A stretch of DNA of 46,297 nucleotides, taken from an uncultured Burkholderiales bacterium. GTDB lineage: Bacteria > Pseudomonadota > Gammaproteobacteria > Burkholderiales > Burkholderiaceae_C. Below, one piece after another: positions 33,867 to 42,642 of this stretch (positions are counted from its first letter, which is position 1; each line of letters opens with the position of its first letter). The stretch lies in assembly GCA_903822825.1 (NCBI GenBank), contig CAIJQQ010000031.1:1-46297 (forward strand), in the 5' to 3' direction. The notes beneath the pieces are model-generated. The model ran no database searches. It was not told where the DNA came from and saw only the letters and a list, made by a program, of their open reading frames with translations. A program made the translations under genes and the position numbers.

Positions 33867-34621
33867 GCAGCCCTCCCCCGGAGGGCCTGCGTCCAGTGCC
33901 CCAGTTGGTCAAAGTCGGTCAAGTCCACCTTGAGCGGTGTGACGGCCACATGGCCCAGCCGCGTGGCGTGAAAGTCCGTGCCCTCCCCGTCGTCCATGGC
34001 CGCGCCTGCGTTGCCGATCCAGTACATGGTTTCACCACGTGGACTGAGCTGGGTGATGACGGGCTCGGCCGAGTGGCGCCGCCCCAGACGGCACAACCGG
34101 GTCTCGCCCATTTGGTCCAATGGGCGGTTGGGCAGGTTCACATTCAGCAGCCACGGGCGCATGCCGATCAGCGACTGCGCCTGCAGTTGCAAAACCAGCT
34201 GTTTGGCTTTTTCGGCGGCTGCGTTCAGGTGCGCCCAGCCTTTCTCAATTTGCGAGAAAGCGATCGCCGGGATGCCGAACAGGTAGCCCTCCATCGCCGC
34301 GCCCACTGTGCCCGAATACAAGGTGTCGTCCCCCATGTTGGCGCCATTGTTGATGCCTGAGACCACCAGGTCTGGGCGGTAGCCCAGCAGCCCGGTCAGG
34401 GCGATGTGCACGCAGTCGGCCGGGGTGCCGTTGACGTAGCGCACGCCAGGCCCGGCGTCGTGCACATACAAGGGGGTGTGCAGGGTCAGCGCGTTCGATT
34501 TGGCACTGTTGTTGTGCTCTGGAGCGACCACCTCCACATCGGCGATGGTGGCAAGCGCCTGGCGCAAAGCCACGATGCCGTCGGCGCGGTAGCCATCGTC
34601 GTTGGAAATCAGTATTTTCAT
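33863..34621 (-). CDS. surE: 5'/3'-nucleotidase SurE
   Basis: A 252-residue SurE phosphatase for nucleoside monophosphates, linked to stationary-phase survival. The metal site is ISNDDGYRADG (Asp8, Asp9), NNSAKSNALTLHTPL (Ser) and SGINNGANMGDDTLYSGTV (Asn). It heads the run surE-pcm-nlpD-rlmD and is divergent from the quinone oxidoreductase, with a 139-bp shared upstream region. Confidence 0.96.
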   Translation of the reverse strand: MKILISNDDGYRADGIVALRQALATIADVEVVAPEHNNSAKSNALTLHTPLYVHDAGPGVRYVNGTPADCVHIALTGLLGYRPDLVVSGINNGANMGDDTLYSGTVGAAMEGYLFGIPAIAFSQIEKGWAHLNAAAEKAKQLVLQLQAQSLIGMRPWLLNVNLPNRPLDQMGETRLCRLGRRHSAEPVITQLSPRGETMYWIGNAGAAMDDGEGTDFHATRLGHVAVTPLKVDLTDFDQLGHWTQALRGRAA

Positions 34622-34760
34622 GCGGGTCCCTTAGGGCTCTGATTGTAGGTGGAGCGACCCCAAGCCCATGTCTGAAAGCCAGGTCGCTCAAGGGACAAGT
34701 TAAGCTGGCCATCCTTGCCTAAGATGGCCCGATTGAAACCTGTTCCGAGGAGAACCCCGA

Positions 34761-35735
34761 ATGCATGCTTGGCTCTGTGAAAACCCGATCGGCGTCGACG
34801 CCCTGACCTGGAAAGAAATGCCCACACCCCAGCCCGGTGCTGGCCAAGTGCTGATCGAAATCCAGGCCGCCAGCCTGAATTTTCCCGACCTGCTGATCGT
34901 GCAGAACAAGTACCAGATGAAGCCAGAGTTGCCCTTCGTGCCCGGCTCCGAATACGCAGGCGTCATCCGCGCCATGGGCGAAGGCGTCACCCACCTGCAA
35001 GTGGGCCAGTCGGTGGCGTGTCTTTCGGGCACTGGGGGCTTTGGCACCCACACCCTGGCACCCGCCAAGTTGTGCATGCCTTTGCCCGCAGGCTTTCCGC
35101 CCGTGGACGCGGCCGCCTTCATCATGACCTACGCCACATCGCACCACGCACTGATCGACCGGGGCCAGCTCAAAGCGGGTGAAACCGTGCTGGTGCTGGG
35201 AGCCGCTGGCGGCGTGGGCACCGCAGCCATCCAGATTGCCAAAGCCGCAGGCGCCAAGGTGATCGCCGCCGCGTCCACCAACGAAAAATGCGCTTTGTGC
35301 AAAGCGCTGGGTGCAGACGCGACCATCAACTACACCACCGAGAACCTGCGCGAAGCCCTCAAGACCCTGACCGAAGGCAAAGGCCCGGACGTGATCTACG
35401 ACCCGGTCGGCGGCGAGTTCGCAGAACCCGCGTTCCGCTCCATCGCCTGGCGCGGTCGTTACCTGATCATCGGCTTTGCAGGCGGCCCGATCCCCGCCCT
35501 GCCCCTGAACCTGCCTTTGCTCAAGGGCGCCTCTCTGGTGGGTGTGTTCTGGGGCGACTTTGCTCGCCGCGAACCCAAAGCCAACGCCGCCATGATGGCC
35601 GAGCTGGCACAGTGGTATGGCCAAGGCAAGATCAAACCCGTGATCGACAGCGCCATGCCCATGAGCGAACTCAAGGCCGCCTACGCCCACATGGGCTCAC
35701 GCGGCGTCAAAGGCAAGCTGGTGATGGTCAACTGA
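34761..35735 (+). CDS. NADPH:quinone oxidoreductase family (zinc-free MDR)
   Basis: A 324-residue medium-chain dehydrogenase/reductase. An N-terminal GroES-like fold (NFPDLLIVQNKYQ, then PFVPGSEYAGVI) precedes a Rossmann domain with VLGAAGGVGTAAIQIAK near residue 150. The zinc-ligand cysteines of alcohol dehydrogenases are absent, fitting quinone oxidoreductase or crotonyl-type reductases. GAGGAG lies upstream of the ATG. Monocistronic, closed by the terminator at 35758-35787. Confidence 0.9.
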   Translation: MHAWLCENPIGVDALTWKEMPTPQPGAGQVLIEIQAASLNFPDLLIVQNKYQMKPELPFVPGSEYAGVIRAMGEGVTHLQVGQSVACLSGTGGFGTHTLAPAKLCMPLPAGFPPVDAAAFIMTYATSHHALIDRGQLKAGETVLVLGAAGGVGTAAIQIAKAAGAKVIAAASTNEKCALCKALGADATINYTTENLREALKTLTEGKGPDVIYDPVGGEFAEPAFRSIAWRGRYLIIGFAGGPIPALPLNLPLLKGASLVGVFWGDFARREPKANAAMMAELAQWYGQGKIKPVIDSAMPMSELKAAYAHMGSRGVKGKLVMVN

Positions 35736-35757
35736 CCACTTTGCTGCTGCACGGACC

Positions 35758-35787
35758 AAGCCCGTTCAGAAATGAAAGGGCTTTTTT
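35758..35787 (+). terminator. Rho-independent terminator after the quinone oxidoreductase gene
   Basis: AAGCCC pairs with GGGCTT, with an inner TTCA/TGAA extension across one mismatch and a GAAA loop, followed by a run of T. It starts 23 bp after the stop. Confidence 0.8.
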
Positions 35788-35881
35788 GGAGGGCAATGCG
35801 CACACAGCTGCAAATGACAAGATTTGGCCGGGCACAGACTACAACCTAAGTTTCATTGAAAATCATGGGGTGTGGAGTAGC

Positions 35882-36535
35882 ATGCAAAAACATATGAATG
35901 CGTCCACACACCAACAACACTCACTGCTCATCATTGACGATCACCCGGTCTACCGCGAAGCTTTGGGTGAAGTGTTGCAAAAGGAATTCAGCCCATTTGG
36001 CATTGAAGTTCAAACCGCGAGTAATGCCAGCGAGGGCATGGACTTGGTCGATGCGTCCACCACGAAGTGGATCGTTTTGCTGGATGTGCTTATGCCTGGC
36101 CTGAACGGCATGGCGGGCATCAAGGTGTTCAAAAACAAAGCCAACGTCGCGCGCGTCATCTCCATTTCCGGACTGGATGCCCAGGCGTGGGAGCCCAAAG
36201 CCATTGCCGCTGGCGCCACCCTGTTCATCTCCAAAAACAACACGTCGGCAAACATATTTAAACGCATCCAATCGCTCTTCGATGAAGAACAGTGGGTACA
36301 GGCTACAGCAGGCCAAATGGAGTCCAGCGAATTCCGGCTGACCCAACGCCAACTGGAGGTCTTGACCTTGATCTCATTGGGGCACCCCAACAAGATCATT
36401 GCCGACTTGCTTGAAATCAAAGAGCAAACCGTCAAGATCCACATCAATCAGATCTTCAAGGAACTCCGTGTTTTCAATCGCACTCAGGCAGTTCTGAAAG
36501 CACAGAAACACCAACTGCTTTCATCTGACAACTAA
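35882..36535 (+). CDS. NarL/FixJ-family response regulator
   Basis: A 217-residue response regulator. The receiver domain has the acidic pair IIDDHP, the phospho-Asp in VLLDVLMPG near residue 64, ISISG and the lysine in FISKN. The C-terminal LuxR-type helix-turn-helix is LTQRQLEVLTLISLG to EQTVKIHINQIFKEL (about 150-205). It lies 22 bp before a hybrid histidine kinase on the same strand, which is its likely partner. The target genes are unknown. An alternative start at 35894 is possible. Confidence 0.92.
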   Translation: MQKHMNASTHQQHSLLIIDDHPVYREALGEVLQKEFSPFGIEVQTASNASEGMDLVDASTTKWIVLLDVLMPGLNGMAGIKVFKNKANVARVISISGLDAQAWEPKAIAAGATLFISKNNTSANIFKRIQSLFDEEQWVQATAGQMESSEFRLTQRQLEVLTLISLGHPNKIIADLLEIKEQTVKIHINQIFKELRVFNRTQAVLKAQKHQLLSSDN

Positions 36536-36557
36536 AGACAAGCTGATCGGACAGGCC

Positions 36558-38327
36558 ATGGGTGAAATAGGGAGTTCAACTCAAAAATCGAAATTCAGAC
36601 AACTGGTGGCATCTGAGAAATTGCAGCACATGCGCAGTTTCTCCAAATCCAGCACGGTGGCCACCATCTTGGCGCCACTGCTGTGCATTCCCTTGTACCT
36701 GGAAAACACCCGCCCTGTCCCGTTTTACACCTGGCTCATGGCCATGGCTGTGGCCGTTGTGACCCGGTTTGTGCTGCTCAGCCGAATCCAAACTCAAAAC
36801 AACACTGATCGTGATTTCATCTTCTTGAACACGGCCATCGGGATGGTCACTTTGGTGTGGGGCATCGGCTGGTTTGTGTTTGTTCAGCCCTCCGACATGG
36901 CAAGCTATTTGATGTACCAAATCATCAGCTTGACCGTTTTATTTGTGGGCATGGTCGGCTACTGCATCGATTGGAAAACATTTTCTGCATTTGTGATTCC
37001 GCTCAAATTGCCTGAGTTGGTTTTCATCACATTGCACTTCAATCAGATCGTCTGGCCCATTGCCCTGGGGTCCATGGTCGCCCTTTATTTGGCTTTGAAG
37101 ATGGGCTTTTTATTTGCCAAGTCATGGGAAAAGTCGTTCTCACTGCGACTGAGAAACGATGCACTCTTTGACCAACTCCTTGAAGAGAAAAACGCTTCCA
37201 TGGCGGCCAACATCGCCAAATCTGAGTTCATTTCTACGGCGAGCCATGACCTGCGGCAACCCATGCAGTCCATCAACATTTTCATTGACATGATTGACCC
37301 CGCTGAGCTGAAAGACAGCCACAGCTCCATCTTCATCCGAATGCGCAAGAGTGTTTCGGTCTTGAACCGCATGTTCAACACCCTGCTGGACATCAGCAAG
37401 TTAGACTCAAATTTTGCGGTCAATGAACGCGCTTTTCACCTGACAGAAATCATCAACATCCTCGAAGACCGGTTCTCGGACATCTGCCACCAAAAGAGCA
37501 TTCTGCTTTCTTTCGCCAATGGCCACTTGGCCGTCAAAGGCGACCCCAATCTGTTGGAGCAGATTCTCCGTAACTTGTTGGCCAATGCCATCCAGTACAC
37601 CGACAAAGGCGCCATCACTGTCACTTTCAGCGAGCAGTCTGGCACGCTTGACTTCACGGTTGAGGACTCCGGTTGCGGCATACCGGCTGAAGATCTTCCT
37701 TTGATTTTCAAGGAGTTTTTCAGATCTGATCATTCACGATCGCAATACGACGGCCTGGGCTTGGGCCTGTCCATCGTCAATCGGATCGTCAAAAAAATCG
37801 ATGGCACATGCACCGTGCATTCCGTGGTGGGTCAAGGCTCGACATTCAGCATCCAGACCCAATTCCCTGTCCTTGAGCATTCAGCGCTTGCCCACCCACA
37901 GACGAGCCCCATGATGCCCGAACAATCGCAGGGCAAAGACACGCGCCTATTGACCGCTCAAGATTCGGTTCAGCTGGGGATCATCGAAAACGACGATGCC
38001 CTGTTGGATGCTTACCGCCAGTACTTTACGCAGTCAGGTTATACGGTCCACGCCATTCCCCACGTGTCGGGAGCGTTCGAGACCTATTTGGTGTCCTTGC
38101 CTCCACTTGATTTCATTTTGAGTGATTTCAGATTGGGCGATCAGGACGGGATCTATTTCATCCAGAAGCTGAGAGAAGAATTCAATGATGACATTCCCGC
38201 CTGCATTGTGACTGCCGACACGTCACCGCAATACCTTGAATTGTTCAGTCAGTTCAACATCGAGGTCATGTACAAGCCCATCGACATCAAGAGCGTGGAA
38301 GCATTCATCTCAACGCGAACCCGCTGA
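36558..38327 (+). CDS. Hybrid histidine kinase with C-terminal receiver domain
   Basis: A 589-residue membrane sensor. The N-terminal 185 residues have about six TM segments with little periplasmic loop, so it may sense a membrane or redox signal. HisKA carries His230 in TASHDLRQPMQS. The ATPase domain has LLANAIQYTD (N box), VEDSGCGIP (G1) and GLGLGLSIV (G2). The C-terminal receiver has Asp in LSDFRLGDQDG near residue 523, VTADTS and a YKPID lysine. As an HK-REC without a histidine phosphotransfer domain, it may use REC to regulate itself. DLRQP H-boxes belong to a subgroup common in proteobacterial hybrid kinases that pair with NarL-type regulators. Confidence 0.92.
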   Translation: MGEIGSSTQKSKFRQLVASEKLQHMRSFSKSSTVATILAPLLCIPLYLENTRPVPFYTWLMAMAVAVVTRFVLLSRIQTQNNTDRDFIFLNTAIGMVTLVWGIGWFVFVQPSDMASYLMYQIISLTVLFVGMVGYCIDWKTFSAFVIPLKLPELVFITLHFNQIVWPIALGSMVALYLALKMGFLFAKSWEKSFSLRLRNDALFDQLLEEKNASMAANIAKSEFISTASHDLRQPMQSINIFIDMIDPAELKDSHSSIFIRMRKSVSVLNRMFNTLLDISKLDSNFAVNERAFHLTEIINILEDRFSDICHQKSILLSFANGHLAVKGDPNLLEQILRNLLANAIQYTDKGAITVTFSEQSGTLDFTVEDSGCGIPAEDLPLIFKEFFRSDHSRSQYDGLGLGLSIVNRIVKKIDGTCTVHSVVGQGSTFSIQTQFPVLEHSALAHPQTSPMMPEQSQGKDTRLLTAQDSVQLGIIENDDALLDAYRQYFTQSGYTVHAIPHVSGAFETYLVSLPPLDFILSDFRLGDQDGIYFIQKLREEFNDDIPACIVTADTSPQYLELFSQFNIEVMYKPIDIKSVEAFISTRTR

Positions 38328-38365
38328 GACGACCGCCCGTCGCCAACACTTGGGGCTGTCTTTGT

Positions 38366-39334
38366 TCAATCCAACAGCGCAATGCCCGCACTTTTGACCA
38401 CTTCGGCCAATTCACTGCGTTGGACCCTGGACGCCTGGGCCATGTCTTGTCCAAACAAGGCCGATGGGGGCATGCCACTGCGCTCGAAATACTCTTTCAT
38501 GTCGGCATCGTTGATGGAGGCGCGCAAAATTTTGATCATCCGATCCACGATATCGGCAGGTGTTCCTGCGGGCGCATAAACGCCCAGCCAATTGGTGAAA
38601 CGCATTTTGGGCATGCCCAATTCCGCGGTTGTGGGCACATCGGGGAGCACGGAAATTCTGTCAGAACCCATGATGGCCAAGCCCTTGACCTTGCCATTTT
38701 TGATTTGAGGTGAGGAGTTGTTGGGAGAATCAAACATCGCTTTGACTTGCCCACCCAACAAATCGGTCATGGACTGGGCAGCCGTCTTGTACGGAATGTG
38801 CTGCAGCTTGACACCCGCGATGCTTGCGAACACCTCACCGGCCAAGTGCAGCGCCGTTCCAGTGCCTGAAGAGCCATATGAAACAGCCTCAGGATTGGCT
38901 CGAGCATAGTCAATGAATTCGCGCAAATTCTTGACAGGCAACGAAGGATGAACCACCACCACAGAGGCTGACGCGCCCGTGGCCATGATCGGCACAAAGT
39001 CCTTTTCGGCGTCATAAGGCATGGACTTTTTCACAACCGGCTGAACAATCTGAGTGGAGGCCGATGTGATCAACAAGGTGTACCCATCCGGCGCGGACTT
39101 CGCAGCCGCCGTCACACCAATGACGCCACCCGCTCCCGCTTTGGCATCCACAATCACCGATTGCTTCAATCCGGCCTGCAGCTTACCCGCCACCAAACGC
39201 GCAAAGCTGTCCGTTGGTCCTCCCGGAAATGGATTGATGATCCGGATGGTTTTGTTGGGGTAATCTTGTGCCTGAGCGCCCAAGGCAACGAAGACCATAG
39301 AACAAATAACCATCACCAGCAATTGTCGACGCAT
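38366..39334 (-). CDS. Bug-family (TctC-like) periplasmic binding protein
   Basis: A 322-residue receptor with a Sec signal (LLVMVICSMVFVALG, cleavage after AQAQ). Bug motifs: INPFPGGPTDSFAR, DAKAGAGG, SAPDGYTLL, SSGTGTALHLAGE and HIPYKTAAQ. AGGAG lies upstream of the 39334 start; a longer reading from 39454 overlaps the divergent gene and is rejected. No TctA/B nearby. It is convergent with the hybrid kinase and divergent from the CMD-like protein, and may feed the catabolic operon at 40384-46267. Confidence 0.9.
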   Translation of the reverse strand: MRRQLLVMVICSMVFVALGAQAQDYPNKTIRIINPFPGGPTDSFARLVAGKLQAGLKQSVIVDAKAGAGGVIGVTAAAKSAPDGYTLLITSASTQIVQPVVKKSMPYDAEKDFVPIMATGASASVVVVHPSLPVKNLREFIDYARANPEAVSYGSSGTGTALHLAGEVFASIAGVKLQHIPYKTAAQSMTDLLGGQVKAMFDSPNNSSPQIKNGKVKGLAIMGSDRISVLPDVPTTAELGMPKMRFTNWLGVYAPAGTPADIVDRMIKILRASINDADMKEYFERSGMPPSALFGQDMAQASRVQRSELAEVVKSAGIALLD

Positions 39335-39452
39335 ATAGAAAGTCTCCTGAGGTACACCCACGTAGGCAGATGTTCTTGACTTGATGAACTTGCCTGAATG
39401 ATGATGAACCGGTACGAATGAATTCACCATTCGGGTTAACCAAGGTTTTGAC

Positions 39453-40007
39453 ATGGCCAGACTTCCCTACCTCAACGCATCCGATCTGGCGCCTGAGCAC
39501 CAGCACCTGCTCAAGCGCAATATCAATTTGCTTCGATTGATGAGCCACAGCCCCAAAGGAGCGACCGCTTTTCACACCATGGGGCAATACATCCGATTTG
39601 ACAGCCCTTTGAATCCGCGTCTGCGCGAGATGGCGATTTTGCAAATTGGCTACGTCACCCGTTCGGTTTACGAATACACCCATCACATCAAAATCAGCCG
39701 CGACTTTGGCGTCAGCGATGACGATATACGCGCCATCGCCGACGAAACCAACGGCAAAGAGAGCGGGCTGGATGCTTTGACGCGTGCAGTCTTGCGCGCG
39801 GCACGTGAAATGACGCAAAACTTGGCGGCCTCGGATGAGACGTTTGCAGCGCTCAAAACGCAACTGGACAACGAATCACTGACCGACTTGGTGCTGATCA
39901 TTTCGTTCTACAACGCAGTAGTCCGATTCCTGGCCACCATGGCCATTGACAACGAACCGGAGTACCAAGTGCTGCTCGCTGAATTCCCATTCGCTCAAGA
40001 CGCATGA
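39453..40007 (+). CDS. Carboxymuconolactone decarboxylase / AhpD-like protein
   Basis: A 184-residue all-helical CMD-family protein. The family core NPRLREMAILQIGYVTRSVYEYTHHIKISRDFG is split here by the Tyr-Glu-x-Thr-His segment, near residues 53-85. It contains no cysteine at all, so the AhpD CxxC peroxidase chemistry is excluded. Relatives act in aromatic ring degradation or are of unknown function. It is divergent from the Bug gene across 118 bp. Confidence 0.85.
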   Translation: MARLPYLNASDLAPEHQHLLKRNINLLRLMSHSPKGATAFHTMGQYIRFDSPLNPRLREMAILQIGYVTRSVYEYTHHIKISRDFGVSDDDIRAIADETNGKESGLDALTRAVLRAAREMTQNLAASDETFAALKTQLDNESLTDLVLIISFYNAVVRFLATMAIDNEPEYQVLLAEFPFAQDA

Positions 40008-40286
40008 CGCCTCCTGGCTCCGAATGCAGTGAAGGGTCCGTGTGCTCTCTGAGTTGTTTTTACCAAGGGATGAAGAACCAGATGGAGAGCAGCAGAACAT
40101 CGTATTTTTAAGTTCCAGTGTGTTGGTGATCACCCTGTTGGGTCGCGTCTTTGTCAGAATGAAGCTGTGCCCAAGACTGAATGGCGCCATCCTGAAAATA
40201 CGCAGTTGCGAGCGAAGTTCAACCACATCCAGGGCATGCGCCAACAATCAAAGTCATGGGCTTGCCGTGGTGCTCCTCGGCACGGA
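40008..40286. other. Gene-poor stretch, no intact gene seen
   Basis: No frame in this stretch gives a convincing protein. Short open frames on both strands lack family features and clear ribosome sites. On the minus strand just beyond the decayed flavoprotein fragment, a third frame gives EEHHGKPMTLIVGA before a stop, which may be more decayed coding sequence. No hairpin with a U-tract and no repeat was noticed. Confidence 0.5.
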
Positions 40287-40390
40287 TTAGATCAAGATCA
40301 CCTGCTGGTTGCGGCCATGCGCGCGGGCCTGGGTCAAAACAGACACCGCCGCGTTCAAACCAGCGGCCCCTGCCCCACCACGATCAATTG
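40287..40390 (-). pseudogene. Decayed flavoprotein N-terminal fragment (Rossmann strand-turn-helix)
   Basis: On the minus strand one frame reads LIVVG, and after a single-base shift the next frame reads GAGAAGLNAAVSVLTQAR and then NQQVILI before a TAA at 40287-40289. Joined, this is the typical dinucleotide-binding start (VVGAGAAG, about 22 residues, then VILI) of an FAD or NAD enzyme, with the acidic residue after the second strand replaced by a stop. It overlaps the last bases of the intact FAD dehydrogenase gene. It may be a remnant of a second flavoprotein gene. Chance similarity is possible because the fragment is short. Confidence 0.45.
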
Positions 40391-41880
40391 TTTGGCAGAT
40401 TCATGTCTTGCCTTAGCGCATGTCGGAGGCCCTGCGCAGCAAACTTGCCAGCGCGACGGCCCGACACAAAGGCCCAGGCCAAGTGATGACCATGGCCTTT
40501 GAGCAGCAGCCCACCTTGGCCGGTCGAACCGGCAGCAAACAAACCAACAATGGGCGCGCCATCTGCACCCACCACATGATGGTGATGGTCCACCTGCAAG
40601 CCCCCTTCGCTGTGCACATACACCGAGCGCACAGGCCCCAAGGCCACAAAGGGCCCAACTTGCAAGGCACGCACTCCACCGGCTTGGGCACTTTGTCGCA
40701 AAGCTTGTGGGTCCATGCCCAGTTTCTCGGCCAAGGCCTCTAAGGTCTCTGCTTGGGTGTAAACATCGGGACGGTTGCGGCGGTAGTCGTCCACATACGC
40801 ATAAGCAATGCCTGGTGCAGTGGAGATGAAATGCGGCCAAGCTGAAAACTGTTGCGCCAGAGGCTGATCAAGCAAGATGTAACCCACCTTGTCGGGCTGA
40901 TCGGGCAAACGCAATGCCGGCATCTCGCACTCGTTGCCAAAGCGCACGCCATGGCGGTTGACCAAGATGGCCCCCATGTCAAACAAAGCGGCGGAAGGCG
41001 CCAAGGCCGTGGTCAAGAACTTCATGATGAAGGGGCGCAGCACAGCACCCGGCACATGGTCAATGGCCCAAGCCATGAACACGGCCAACGATCGCCAAGG
41101 TGGCAAGCGACGCATCAGGGTTTCGGTGGTAGGCGCCATGAAACGAATCTCTGGTCCCAAGGCCAACTCGCCATTGAGAATGCTGGCACCCAAAGCTTCA
41201 GCCGCACGTTGCCCATCGCCTGTTGCGGTGACATTGACCGCCTCCACTTTGGCTTGTTGGGGTCCCATGAAGCGTGCTTTGAATTCGGGGCTGCTGGTGA
41301 AGTCACCTGCGGCCAAGATCACGCCACCCGTGGCAACGAAGCGTTGCATGCCTGATGCATGGCGGGTCTCAACGCCCGTCACTCGACCCTCGTTCACGAT
41401 GAGTTGGGTCAAGTGATGCCCTGTGCGAATGTCCACGCCGGCCCCCTGTGCGCGTCGACTCAGGTGGTAGATGAACGATCGCGAATTGGGTAGCACGTTG
41501 TGCATGCGTGGCACACGGTGCGGCGGCTCAGGCATGGGGCCCATGAAACGAATTCCCGAGTCCAGCAGCCACTGGAAGGTGTCTGGAATTTCCTCGCACA
41601 AGATGCGACGCAAATCATGGTTATCGCGCTCGGCCAAGTCACCGGCAAAGCCGGGCATGTCCATCCAGTGGTCATGCGGATTGTCGTCAATGCCATGACG
41701 GCGCTGATGGGGTGTTTGGCTGGACGTGATCGAGCCAATCGACCAAGCGGTAGAACCACCAAGGTCGTCGTTCTTCTCCAGCAACAAAACTCGGGCCCCA
41801 TGGGTGCGCGCCTCAATAGCAGCCGCCAAGCCGGAGCCGCCGCCTCCAATCACCACCACATCAAACACATCCTCTTGCAT
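40384..41880 (-). CDS. FAD-dependent dehydrogenase (fumarate reductase / ketosteroid-dehydrogenase-like)
   Basis: A 498-residue flavoprotein of the FAD-binding-2 family. The N-terminus has FDVVVIGGGGSGLAAAIEA and then VLLLEKNDDLGGST, and the C-terminal FAD region has GLFAAGSTGQGGLLLKGHG. Such proteins reduce or dehydrogenate C-C bonds next to carbonyls (fumarate, 3-ketosteroid, tricarballylate). The start at 41880 is 8 bp after the SDR stop; a reading from 41934 would overlap the SDR gene by 46 bp. It is the last intact gene of the operon. Substrate unknown. Confidence 0.88.
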   Translation of the reverse strand: MQEDVFDVVVIGGGGSGLAAAIEARTHGARVLLLEKNDDLGGSTAWSIGSITSSQTPHQRRHGIDDNPHDHWMDMPGFAGDLAERDNHDLRRILCEEIPDTFQWLLDSGIRFMGPMPEPPHRVPRMHNVLPNSRSFIYHLSRRAQGAGVDIRTGHHLTQLIVNEGRVTGVETRHASGMQRFVATGGVILAAGDFTSSPEFKARFMGPQQAKVEAVNVTATGDGQRAAEALGASILNGELALGPEIRFMAPTTETLMRRLPPWRSLAVFMAWAIDHVPGAVLRPFIMKFLTTALAPSAALFDMGAILVNRHGVRFGNECEMPALRLPDQPDKVGYILLDQPLAQQFSAWPHFISTAPGIAYAYVDDYRRNRPDVYTQAETLEALAEKLGMDPQALRQSAQAGGVRALQVGPFVALGPVRSVYVHSEGGLQVDHHHHVVGADGAPIVGLFAAGSTGQGGLLLKGHGHHLAWAFVSGRRAGKFAAQGLRHALRQDMNLPNN

Positions 41881-41888
41881 GGCGGGAC

Positions 41889-42611
41889 TCAGACCATGCC
41901 ACCGTTGGGTTGAATGATTTGGCCGTGTACCCATGAGGCCTTGTCAGACGCTAAGAAGCACACCACCTCGGCAATTTCGTCGGGTGTGCCAATCCGGTTG
42001 AACGGACTCAGCGCCGCAGAACGGGCTTTGACTTCGTCGGTTTTCCCGGCGTGAAACAAATCGGTGTCGACCGGGCCAGGTGCCACCCCATTCACCCGCA
42101 CACGGCGTGGGGCCAGCTCTTTGGCCATGGAACGCAACAAGCTCTCCACAGCTGCTTTGGTCGCGGTGTAAGGACCGCCCCCCGGAATGCCGACCCGTAC
42201 CATGGAGGTGGTCAGGGCCAATATGCTGCCCCCGTCTTGCACATGGCGCGCGGCCGCGCTGAGCACGTTGAATGCACCCACGATATTGACCTCTACCAAT
42301 TTGCGAAAGTCCTCGGGCTTGAACTGTGCCAGTGGGCCCGGTGGTACGTTGATACCCGCATTGGCCAACACACAGCTGGGTGCAGAGCCAAAGTCGCGTG
42401 CCACAGATGCAAAGACTTGTTCGACTTGCGCCGCATCACAAATGTCCACTGCATAACCCTGGGTGCGCGAGGCTCCGATGCTGCTGGCCACGTTGGGCGC
42501 GCTGCTCACATAGGTGTAAGCCACATCGAAACCTTGTTGCGCCAAGTGCTGCACGCAAGCAGCGCCAATGCCACGTGTGCCACCAAAAACCAGGGCAATT
42601 TTTTGACTCAT
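41889..42611 (-). CDS. Short-chain dehydrogenase/reductase (FabG-like)
   Basis: A 240-residue classical SDR. Cofactor motif GGTRGIGAA at the N-terminus, ANAG near residue 85, catalytic Ser in LTTSM and Tyr-x3-Lys in GPYTATKAA, and the late PGPVDTDL. The cofactor loop (TYVSSA) lacks an acidic residue after the second strand, favouring NADP(H). It lies 31 bp downstream of the TPP enzyme gene and 8 bp upstream of the FAD dehydrogenase. Likely acts on a carbonyl/hydroxyl intermediate of the same pathway. Confidence 0.9.
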   Translation of the reverse strand: MSQKIALVFGGTRGIGAACVQHLAQQGFDVAYTYVSSAPNVASSIGASRTQGYAVDICDAAQVEQVFASVARDFGSAPSCVLANAGINVPPGPLAQFKPEDFRKLVEVNIVGAFNVLSAAARHVQDGGSILALTTSMVRVGIPGGGPYTATKAAVESLLRSMAKELAPRRVRVNGVAPGPVDTDLFHAGKTDEVKARSAALSPFNRIGTPDEIAEVVCFLASDKASWVHGQIIQPNGGMV

Positions 42612-42642
42612 GAGAAATCCTTAGATGAATAGAAACGAGGGC

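Noticed and set aside
39876..40247. Minus-strand open frame overlapping the CMD-like gene
   Set aside because: Its second half is antisense to the CMD-like gene, it lacks a ribosome site and shows no recognisable family feature.
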